A stretch of 26,931 bases of DNA. Source: JAJYSO01 sp964451785. GTDB taxonomy: Bacteria > Bacteroidota > Bacteroidia > Flavobacteriales > Flavobacteriaceae. Positions 6,829 through 12,665 of the stretch are shown piece by piece (the first letter of the stretch is position 1; each line of letters opens with the position of its first letter). The notes below the pieces were generated by a model. The model searched no databases and was not told the origin of the DNA. It worked only from the letters and a program-made list of their open reading frames with translations. A program made the position numbers and the translations under genes. The stretch lies in NCBI GenBank assembly GCA_964451785.1, contig CAYVJG010000038.1, forward strand, positions 1 through 26,931. Direction: 5' to 3'.

Positions 6829-7879
6829 ACCCTGCACAATGATCTGTTTTTGCGCCGGTGACGCTTTTTAAAACATTGATTTCACCACGCAATTTTAATA
6901 TTCCAAGGAGGCCGAAAATTAGGGCCTCCTTGTAGTTTATTAGGTTGTCATTCGGAATAACCAACTCTTGATTGGTTTTCGCCCGTATGCTTTTTATAAG
7001 CTGATTATTATATGTCCCTCCGCCAGTAAATAAAACCTTTCCACTTGGTAAGGCATTAATGACACGAGCAATTTGATCGGTAACATGTTGGGTGTAAGTA
7101 CTGATTAAATCTACAGTAGAACTGTTAGTAGAATTTAATAAAGGCATAATATTTTGATTTACCCATTCAATACCTAAAGATTTTGGAGGTTGCTGCTGGT
7201 AAAAGTCGATTCGATTTAAGTGATTTAAAAGCGTAGAATTGACGGATCCATTAGCGGCTATTTTTCCATTTTCATCATAGTCGCACCCTAATTTTTGCGC
7301 CAAAGGATTTAAAACAATGTTGACAGGGCAAATGTCAAATGCAATGCGTTGATTGTTGACTTCATATGAAATATTGGCAAACCCTCCTAAGTTGATGCAA
7401 GCCTTGTATGCAGAAAACAACAGACGGTCACCGATAGGAACTAGTGGCGCACCTTGGCCACCGATATTGACATCCTCAACTCTAAAATCGCAAATTACCG
7501 GTAGATTGGTAAGTTGTGCTAACTCTGGCTTATTGCCAATTTGCAAAGTGAAAGCGCTTTCTGGTTGATGAAAAATGGTGTGTCCGTGCGAAGCAATGTA
7601 ATCTATAGCAGTTAAGTTGTGCTTGTCAATAAAAGTATTAATCGTTTTAGCGAGAAATTTTGTGTAGTTGACATCGGCTTTCTGTACGCTAGAAAGTGGT
7701 AAATTATGAGCGATAGGAAGCCATTTTTTCCAATGATCAGGATAAGGAATTGTCTCTGATATGTTAAATCTATAGTTCCATTCAGAATTGTTTAAATTAA
7801 AAGAAACGTAAGCCAGGTCAACCCCATCGCATGAGGTGCCAGACATTAAAGCCAGTATATTAAGAGATTCATAATTCAT
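6800..7879 (-). CDS. anmK: Anhydro-N-acetylmuramic acid kinase (AnmK)
   Basis: This 359-residue sugar kinase (hexokinase/actin-like fold) recycles cell wall material by hydrating and phosphorylating 1,6-anhydro-MurNAc to MurNAc-6-phosphate. The N-terminal signature ALMSGTSCDGVDLAYV (10-25) is diagnostic. Further family motifs are IDYIASHGHTIFHQP, QIGNKPELAQ, ICDFR..DVNIGGQGAPLVPIGDRLLF (split here for length), INLGGFANIS, and the ATP-site TGGGTYNNQL toward the C-terminus. Length is close to the E. coli enzyme. It is divergent from the acyl-CoA dehydrogenase gene, and its last 29 bases lie inside the glyS 3' end on the other strand. No good promoter or terminator of its own is visible. A TAATTTTA string about 10-20 bases upstream is only a weak -7 candidate. 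Confidence 0.94.
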   Translation of the reverse strand: MNYESLNILALMSGTSCDGVDLAYVSFNLNNSEWNYRFNISETIPYPDHWKKWLPIAHNLPLSSVQKADVNYTKFLAKTINTFIDKHNLTAIDYIASHGHTIFHQPESAFTLQIGNKPELAQLTNLPVICDFRVEDVNIGGQGAPLVPIGDRLLFSAYKACINLGGFANISYEVNNQRIAFDICPVNIVLNPLAQKLGCDYDENGKIAANGSVNSTLLNHLNRIDFYQQQPPKSLGIEWVNQNIMPLLNSTNSSTVDLISTYTQHVTDQIARVINALPSGKVLFTGGGTYNNQLIKSIRAKTNQELVIPNDNLINYKEALIFGLLGILKLRGEINVLKSVTGAKTDHCAGFIYYPSTKI

Positions 7880-7903
7880 AGCTGTAAAATTACGGATTCC
7901 TTA

Positions 7904-7933
7904 TTGAAAAGTAGTTTCTAAAAGTTATATTTG
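7904..7933 (+). promoter_or_regulatory. Promoter of the acyl-CoA dehydrogenase gene
   Basis: TTG (7904-7906), 19 bases, then TATATTTG (7926-7933) followed by C is a textbook Bacteroidota promoter. The start of transcription is expected near 7940, about 30 bases before the ATG at 7974. Confidence 0.75.
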
Positions 7934-7973
7934 CTGATACTTCAATTATTAAAAAATGCTAAAATAAAAACCT

Positions 7974-9116
7974 ATGAATTTTGACCTTACCGAGGAGCAA
8001 ATCATGATTCGTGATGCTGCTCGTGATTTTGCAAATACCCAGTTGCTACCGGGTGTTATTGAACGTGATGATAAACAACAATATCCTACAGAACAAGTAA
8101 AAAAAATGGCCGAACTCGGCTTTTTAGGAATGATGGTCGATCCAAAGTACGGCGGTGGAGGGATGGATGCCGTGTCTTATGCTTTGGCTATGGAAGAAAT
8201 TTCTAAAATTGATGCCTCTTGCTCTGTGATTATGTCTGTGAATAATTCTTTAGTGTGCTGGGGAATTGAAGAATATGGCTCTGAAGCGCAAAAACAAAAA
8301 TACCTCACTAAATTGGCTACAGGTGAAGCGATAGGGGCGTTTTGCTTGAGTGAACCTGAAGCAGGAAGCGATGCAACCTCTCAGCATACCACCGCTATTG
8401 ATAAAGGCGATCACTATGTACTCAACGGAACTAAAAACTGGATTACCAATGGCGGAACAGCTGATTATTATCTGGTTATTGCGCAAACACATCCTGAAAA
8501 AAAACACCACGGCATCAATGCTTTTATCGTAGAAAAAGATTGGGAAGGCTTTGAAGTGGGACCTAAAGAAAATAAAATGGGGATCCGCGCTAGCGATACA
8601 CATTCCCTTAACTTTAACGATGTAATTGTTCCTAAAGAAAACCGTATCGGCGAAGATGGATTTGGATTTACCTTTGCTATGAAAACTCTTGCAGGTGGTC
8701 GCATAGGAATTGCTTCACAAGCGCTAGGAATTGCCTCAGGGGCTTATGAACTGGCTTTAAAATATAGCAAGCAACGCAAGGCTTTTGGAACCGAAATTTG
8801 CAACCATCAAGCCATTGCCTTTAAATTGGCTAAAATGCATACCGAAATTGAGGCGGCAAGACATTTGGTGATGAAGGCGGCAGTTGAAAAAGATCAACAT
8901 CTCAATTATGACTTATCGGGTGCTATGGCTAAATATTATGCCTCTAAAGTGGCTATGGATACAACTGTAGAAGCTGTTCAAATTCACGGTGGAAATGGTT
9001 TTGTGAAAGATTATCACGTGGAGCGCCTCATGCGCGATGCTAAAATCACACAGATTTATGAAGGTACTTCTGAGGTGCAACAAATCGTGATTTCTAGAGC
9101 CATCTTGAAAAAATAA
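7974..9116 (+). CDS. Acyl-CoA dehydrogenase (short-chain/butyryl-CoA type)
   Basis: This 380-residue flavoprotein introduces the alpha-beta double bond into acyl-CoA, passing electrons to electron-transfer flavoprotein. Domains are complete: an N-terminal helical domain (MNFDLTEEQIMIRDAARDFA), the middle beta domain with AFCLSEPEAGSDA (FAD and substrate contacts) and NGTKNWITNGG, and the C-terminal helical domain with GRIGIASQALGIA and RKAFGTEICNHQAIAF. The catalytic glutamate is E363 in IYEGTSEVQ, the position used by short- and medium-chain enzymes. VQIHGGNGFVKDY and RLMRDAKITQIYEGTS match the butyryl/short-chain group. Substrate chain length is inference; branched-chain CoA esters are possible. 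It is a single-gene unit with a good promoter and a strong terminator. Confidence 0.93.
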   Translation: MNFDLTEEQIMIRDAARDFANTQLLPGVIERDDKQQYPTEQVKKMAELGFLGMMVDPKYGGGGMDAVSYALAMEEISKIDASCSVIMSVNNSLVCWGIEEYGSEAQKQKYLTKLATGEAIGAFCLSEPEAGSDATSQHTTAIDKGDHYVLNGTKNWITNGGTADYYLVIAQTHPEKKHHGINAFIVEKDWEGFEVGPKENKMGIRASDTHSLNFNDVIVPKENRIGEDGFGFTFAMKTLAGGRIGIASQALGIASGAYELALKYSKQRKAFGTEICNHQAIAFKLAKMHTEIEAARHLVMKAAVEKDQHLNYDLSGAMAKYYASKVAMDTTVEAVQIHGGNGFVKDYHVERLMRDAKITQIYEGTSEVQQIVISRAILKK

Positions 9117-9142
9117 GGGGGCATAATTAGAACTGAAATATG

Positions 9143-9170
9143 AAAAAGCGACCTTTTGAGGTCGCTTTTT
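9143..9170. terminator. Bidirectional terminator between acyl-CoA dehydrogenase and engB
   Basis: A perfect 12-bp stem (AAAAAGCGACCT with AGGTCGCTTTTT) around the 4-base loop TTTG has a T-run on both strands. It lies between two convergent genes, 26 bases after one stop and 3 bases from the other, so it can serve both. Confidence 0.93.
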
Positions 9171-9173
9171 GCA

Positions 9174-9770
9174 TTATAAATTATGGTTGATTTCGTCTAT
9201 ATAATTTAAGATGGCTTCGCCGCCAATTCGCTTTTCTGATGAGGTGATAAAGCAGTTGGGAATTGGTTCCCAAGTTTCTTGTAATACGTTTTGGTAGTGC
9301 GCAATATTCTTGTTTAAGGCTCCGGGTTTGAGCTTATCTGCCTTTGTGAAAATAATGCTGAATGGAATCCCTTTTTCCCCGAGCCATTGCATAAATTCTA
9401 AATCGATTTTTTGTGGACTATGACGCGCATCTATCAATACAAAAGCGGCTACCAATTGTTGACGCTTGGTAAAATAATCAGAAATCAATTTCTTAAACGC
9501 GCGTTTTGTCTTTTTACTGGTTTGTGCATAGCCATATCCCGGTAAATCTACAAGATGCCATTCGTTATTGATTAAAAAGTGATTTACCAATTGAGTTTTC
9601 CCCGGTGTACCTGATGTCTTAGCTAGTTTTCTGCGGTTAGTCAACATGTTGATTAATGAAGACTTTCCTACATTACTGCGCCCTATGAATGCATATTCAG
9701 GTAACTTGCTGTCTGGGCATTTGTCAACTTCAGAATTGCTAATGACAAAAGAGGCAGAGGTGATTTCCAT
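9174..9770 (-). CDS. engB: Ribosome-assembly GTPase EngB (YihA/YsxC)
   Basis: This 198-residue TRAFAC-class GTPase acts late in 50S ribosomal subunit assembly. The G motifs are in order: G1 GRSNVGKSS (30-38), the G2 region TSGTPGKTQ (52-60), G3 DLPGYGYA (75-82), G4 TKAD (142-145), and a G5-like SSEKRIGG near the C-terminus. The N-terminal ASFVISNSEVDKCPDSKLPEYAFIG is split across a beta strand typical of the family. Length is normal. It faces the acyl-CoA dehydrogenase gene across a shared terminator. On its upstream side a promoter overlaps the hydrolase terminator. Confidence 0.95.
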   Translation of the reverse strand: MEITSASFVISNSEVDKCPDSKLPEYAFIGRSNVGKSSLINMLTNRRKLAKTSGTPGKTQLVNHFLINNEWHLVDLPGYGYAQTSKKTKRAFKKLISDYFTKRQQLVAAFVLIDARHSPQKIDLEFMQWLGEKGIPFSIIFTKADKLKPGALNKNIAHYQNVLQETWEPIPNCFITSSEKRIGGEAILNYIDEINHNL

Positions 9771-9793
9771 AATTTTAATTTAAAAACTTGAGA

Positions 9794-9823
9794 TAAAGAT
9801 AGCAAAAATCCAATTTTAGTCAA
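9794..9823 (-). promoter_or_regulatory. engB promoter overlapping the hydrolase terminator
   Basis: On the minus strand TTG (9821-9823), 19 bases, then TATCTTTA (9794-9801), one mismatch from TAnnTTTG. The -33 element and most of the spacer lie in the loop and one arm of the terminator hairpin at 9806-9842. The expected start is near 9787, about 17 bases before the engB ATG. Confidence 0.5.
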
Positions 9824-9842
9824 GTGAACTAAAATTGGATTT
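9806..9842 (-). terminator. Terminator of the alpha/beta hydrolase gene
   Basis: A perfect 15-bp stem (9806-9820 with 9828-9842) around the 7-base loop CAAGTGA lies 24 bases beyond the hydrolase stop codon. On the minus strand the stem runs into TTTTT then GC. The stem is strong although AT-rich. Confidence 0.85.
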
Positions 9843-9866
9843 ATTATATTTTTGTCGCATTATAAC

Positions 9867-10634
9867 CTAGTTAATAGCGCGATTTTGAAACCATTGATAC
9901 AAAATATCATTGAATTGATCCGGGTGCTCCATCATAGCTGCATGCCCACATTTGTCAATCCAAAATAAATCTGAATCTGGTAATAACTCGTGAAAATCTT
10001 TGGCAACTTCTGGTGGTGTTACACCGTCTTGTTTCCCCCAGATGATACATACCGGAATTTGCATATTAGGTAAATCTTTGGCCATGTTATGACGAATAGC
10101 GCTTTTGGCAATGGCTAGAGTTCTAATCACCTTTCCGCGATCGCCAACCGTTTCAAAAATATCATCAACAAGTTCTTTTGTCGCTATTTTGGGGTCGTAA
10201 AACACTTCTTCAGCCTTGCGCTTTACGTATTCGTAGCTGTGCCGTTTAACATAACTGCCACCCATAGCGGCTTCATATAAGCCAGAACTGCCGGTTATAA
10301 TAAGCGAACTGATGTTTTTGGGGTATAATTTGTAAGTGAGTAAAGCGATGTGTCCACCTAATGAGTTTCCTAATAAAATAGCGTCTTTGTAGCCTTTATA
10401 TTCAATAAATTCGCTAATGAATTTAGCAAATGTACTCACCTTGGTTTTCATTAGCGAAAGGGAGTAGAGTGGCAGCTCAGGAAGCACGATTTTGTATCCT
10501 TTTTTTGGAAAAAAACCAGCAACACCATCAAAGTTACTCAGTTGCCCCATCAGCCCGTGAAGGATGATGATTGGGCGGCCTTCGCCTATTTCTTTATACT
10601 TAAATTTACCTTCGGTTTTTAATTCGTATTTCAT
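9867..10634 (-). CDS. Alpha/beta hydrolase of unknown substrate
   Basis: This 255-residue cytoplasmic-looking protein has no signal peptide and a full alpha/beta hydrolase fold. The oxyanion-hole motif HGLMG is at about 26-30. The nucleophile elbow GNSLGG gives Ser91, the acid is Asp203 in GKQDGVTPP, and the base is His231 in KCGHAAMMEHP. The cap region (about 120-185) is helical. The layout resembles meta-cleavage-product hydrolases and MhpC-like esterases, but no substrate can be assigned. It is divergent from mraZ across 358 bases and has its own promoter and terminator. I recall a hydrolase being a frequent neighbour of mraZ in Flavobacteria; a link to cell wall or division is unproven. 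Confidence 0.85.
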   Translation of the reverse strand: MKYELKTEGKFKYKEIGEGRPIIILHGLMGQLSNFDGVAGFFPKKGYKIVLPELPLYSLSLMKTKVSTFAKFISEFIEYKGYKDAILLGNSLGGHIALLTYKLYPKNISSLIITGSSGLYEAAMGGSYVKRHSYEYVKRKAEEVFYDPKIATKELVDDIFETVGDRGKVIRTLAIAKSAIRHNMAKDLPNMQIPVCIIWGKQDGVTPPEVAKDFHELLPDSDLFWIDKCGHAAMMEHPDQFNDILYQWFQNRAIN

Positions 10635-10655
10635 TCAAATCACGATTTACAAATG

Positions 10656-10663
10656 CAAATATA
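10656..10663 (-). promoter_or_regulatory. -7 element of the hydrolase gene promoter
   Basis: On the minus strand TATATTTG followed by C is an exact TAnnTTTG element, 22 bases before the hydrolase ATG. A good -33 TTG is not seen at the usual spacing, so the promoter may be weak or depend on an activator. Confidence 0.55.
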
Positions 10664-10687
10664 TGCAATAATTAGCACTTCTTTAGT

Positions 10688-10712
10688 TGAACGAGAGTTT
10701 ATCAATCGTTCA
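10688..10712. repeat. Short inverted repeat TGAACGA/TCGTTCA with trailing T-run
   Basis: A 7-bp perfect inverted repeat with an 11-base spacer is followed on the plus strand by TTTTT. It could be an operator for the divergent promoters or a weak terminator; no gene ends nearby on the plus strand. Confidence 0.3.
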
Positions 10713-10935
10713 TTTTTAAATAAATTAAGTTTAAGGACTCTGGGTTTAAAAAATTATTTTCTGAACTTTTTAACTCGCGTTTATGTGCTTATTTTAGAAC
10801 TAATTTCTTAAGATTTATTCTAAATTATATAAATTTTACCCACTTTTTGGTTTTCGGTTTATTTAACTTATAGTCAGTGATATAAGGGGGTTTAGCTCAA
10901 TGATAACAACAGGGTATCGAAAAATTTGCAACAAA

Positions 10936-10960
10936 GTGGGTAAAAGTGGAATATTGTGGT
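10936..10960 (+). promoter_or_regulatory. MraZ-box: three GTGG repeats with 10-base period
   Basis: GTGGG (10936-10940), GTGGA (10946-10950) and GTGGT (10956-10960) are spaced exactly 10 bases apart, immediately upstream of the mraZ -7 element. MraZ proteins in other bacteria bind direct repeats of TGGG-like pentamers with 5-base spacers upstream of their own gene. The repeats cover the place where the -33 element should be, which predicts that MraZ represses its own operon. Confidence 0.75.
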
Positions 10961-10970
10961 AATAATTCAA

Positions 10971-10978
10971 TATCTTTG
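10971..10978 (+). promoter_or_regulatory. -7 element of the mraZ (dcw) promoter
   Basis: TATCTTTG is an exact TAnnTTTG match. The predicted start is near 10984, only about 12 bases before the mraZ ATG at 10996. No good TTG lies at the normal spacing; the TTG at 10954-10956 is 14 bases away, inside the GTGG repeats. Confidence 0.65.
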
Positions 10979-10995
10979 GAGTTATAAATGAGGTG

Positions 10996-11457
10996 ATGCT
11001 TAATCTGATAGGGACATACGAGTGTAAAATTGACGCCAAAGGGCGCTTGCTTTTGCCTGCTAAATTAAAAAAGCAGTTAGAGCTTAGTGTTGCAGAAGGG
11101 TTTGTTTTAAAACGCTCAGTATTTCAGCCCTGTTTAGAGCTTTATCCAATGCAAGAATGGGAGGCGTTGATGAAAAAAATCAACGGTCTTAACCGGTTTA
11201 AAAAGAAGAATAATGATTTTATTCGTCGGTTTACTGCAGGGGTGAAGTTGATTGAAGTGGATGGAAGTGGTCGTTTATTAATTCCCAAAGACTTGTATAC
11301 TTTTGCGGGATTAGAAAAAGAAATTGTCTTGTCATCAGCTGTAAACATCATTGAAATTTGGGATAAATCGAAATATGAACACGCCATAGATGAAGCTGCA
11401 GATGATTTTGCAGAATTGGCAGAAGAAGTGATGGGAAATGACGAATTCGGATTATAA
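10996..11457 (+). CDS. mraZ: Transcriptional regulator MraZ
   Basis: This 153-residue protein is the conserved first gene of the dcw cluster, a DNA-binding regulator of the operon. It contains two SpoVT/AbrB-like MraZ domains, each with the hallmark turn: DAKGRLLLPAKL (about 12-23) and DGSGRLLIPKDL (about 91-102). I place the start at the ATG at 10996; a GTG directly before it (10993) would add one residue. An ATG at 10988 reads only ATG-AGG-TGA, ending across the mraZ start (see findings). The C-terminus overlaps rsmH by 20 bases, indicating translational coupling. Three GTGG repeats upstream are its probable binding site. Confidence 0.95.
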   Translation: MLNLIGTYECKIDAKGRLLLPAKLKKQLELSVAEGFVLKRSVFQPCLELYPMQEWEALMKKINGLNRFKKKNNDFIRRFTAGVKLIEVDGSGRLLIPKDLYTFAGLEKEIVLSSAVNIIEIWDKSKYEHAIDEAADDFAELAEEVMGNDEFGL

Positions 11458-12355
11458 ATATCATCATCCGGTGCTGCTTGAACAAAGTGTTGCTGGGTTA
11501 AATATTCACCCAGATGGTGTGTATGTTGATGTGACCTTTGGGGGCGGAGGGCATTCTGCTGAAATTTTACGTCACTTAGGGCCTCAAGGACGTTTGTTTG
11601 GATTTGATCAAGATCCTGATGCGCACAAAAATGCATTTGATGATGAGCGATTTACGCTTATTCCGGCTAATTTTCGTTACCTCAAACGCTTTTTGCGCTT
11701 ACAAGGTTTGCGTGAAGTTGATGGTATTTTAGGAGATTTTGGTGTTTCTTCTCATCAATTTGATGAAGCTGACCGAGGGTTTTCTACACGTTTTGATGCG
11801 CGTTTAGATATGCGCATGAATCAACAACAAGAGTTGAGTGCTTATCAAGTGATAAATACGTATTCACAGGAGGCTTTGATGCAGATGTTTTATCAGTATG
11901 GCGAATTGCGCAATGCGCCTAACTTGGCTAAAACAATTGTAAATCAGCGTGCTGAAAAACCTATTGAAACAAGCAATGAGCTTAAAGAACTTCTGTGGCC
12001 ATTGCTGTTTAAAGGAAAGCAAAATAAAGTGCTAGCGCAAATTTATCAAGCTATTCGTATTGAGGTGAATCAAGAAATTGAGGTGTTAAAAGATTTTTTA
12101 ATACAAACTCCTGAGGTGCTTAAGCCAGGTGGGCGCTTGAGCTTGATTTCTTATCACTCTTTAGAAGATCGTTTGGTGAAACGCTTTATAAAAAATGGGC
12201 TGTTTGACGGTGAACCTGAACGCGATTTGTACGGACGTTTTTATGTGCCATTTAAAAAAGTAGGAAAATTACAAACGGCTTCAGCAGAAGAAATTAAACT
12301 CAACAATAGGGCGCGAAGTGCAAAATTGCGTATTGCAGAACGTATTGCTCAATGA
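11438..12355 (+). CDS. rsmH: 16S rRNA (cytosine-1402-N4)-methyltransferase (RsmH/MraW)
   Basis: This 305-residue SAM-dependent methyltransferase modifies N4 of C1402 in the decoding centre of 16S rRNA. Seen motifs are the N-terminal HHPVLLEQSV (9-18), the SAM-binding DVTFGGGGHS (31-40), GFDQDP (55-60), LGDFGVSSHQFDEADRGFS with RLDMRMN, IRIEVNQEIEVL, and the catalytic-side SLISYHSLEDRLVKRF. The C-terminal NNRARSAKLRIAE is typical. Start ATG at 11438 lies within the end of mraZ, and its stop overlaps the ftsL start (ATGA). Confidence 0.96.
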   Translation: MTNSDYKYHHPVLLEQSVAGLNIHPDGVYVDVTFGGGGHSAEILRHLGPQGRLFGFDQDPDAHKNAFDDERFTLIPANFRYLKRFLRLQGLREVDGILGDFGVSSHQFDEADRGFSTRFDARLDMRMNQQQELSAYQVINTYSQEALMQMFYQYGELRNAPNLAKTIVNQRAEKPIETSNELKELLWPLLFKGKQNKVLAQIYQAIRIEVNQEIEVLKDFLIQTPEVLKPGGRLSLISYHSLEDRLVKRFIKNGLFDGEPERDLYGRFYVPFKKVGKLQTASAEEIKLNNRARSAKLRIAERIAQ

Positions 12356-12660
12356 AGAAACGAATTTATAACATATTAAAAGGAAAGTTTCTCGTTGATG
12401 AAGACGCTATAAAAAATTGGCAGTTTATCCTGTTTTGTACAGTCTTAGCAATGGTAATGATTGCTTGTTCTCATAGCGCTGAACGCAAAGTGCATGATAT
12501 GGCTAAATTACAAAAAGAAGTGAGGCGATTGCGCAGTGAATTTGTCGATCAACGCGAACGCTTGATGCAAATGAAGATGGAGTCAACTCTTGCTAACGAA
12601 CTTAAAGAAAAAGGAATTTCAGTTTCTGATTCAAGACCTTATAAAATTATTGTGGAATAA
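12352..12660 (+). CDS. ftsL: FtsL-like cell division protein
   Basis: This 102-residue bitopic inner membrane protein has a cytoplasmic N-terminus of about 23 residues, one membrane span (about 24-40, FILFCTVLAMVMIAC), then a periplasmic helix with heptad character (about 44-86, AKLQKEVRRLRSEFVDQRER). This is the Bacteroidota FtsL-like type, recognised more by size, topology and position between rsmH and ftsI than by sequence. FtsL normally partners FtsQ and FtsB and activates the FtsW-FtsI synthase. The start overlaps the rsmH stop as ATGA; the next gene begins 5 bases after its stop. Confidence 0.85.
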   Translation: MKKRIYNILKGKFLVDEDAIKNWQFILFCTVLAMVMIACSHSAERKVHDMAKLQKEVRRLRSEFVDQRERLMQMKMESTLANELKEKGISVSDSRPYKIIVE

Positions 12661-12665
12661 CATAT

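Larger units (their letters stand above)
10635..10992. other. Divergent control region between the hydrolase gene and mraZ
   Basis: This gap of 358 bases holds no gene. From left to right it has the hydrolase promoter (10656-10663), a short inverted repeat TGAACGA/TCGTTCA (10688-10694 and 10706-10712) followed by TTTTT, about 120 AT-rich bases with nothing I can name, an inverted copy of a MraZ-box string at 10834-10846, and the mraZ operator and promoter at 10933-10978. Confidence 0.7.

Noticed and set aside
10834..10945. Large hairpin terminator formed by the 13-base inverted repeat
   Set aside because: The arms are 86 bases apart with no T-run after the second arm, and the second arm is part of the mraZ operator; a protein-binding site is more likely.
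10993..10995. GTG as the mraZ start
   Set aside because: It adds only one residue before an ATG that fits the family start better; it cannot be fully excluded.
11142..11636. Minus-strand open frame of 164 codons across mraZ and rsmH
   Set aside because: It lies antisense to two clearly conserved genes, has no recognisable domain and no promoter; it is a shadow frame.
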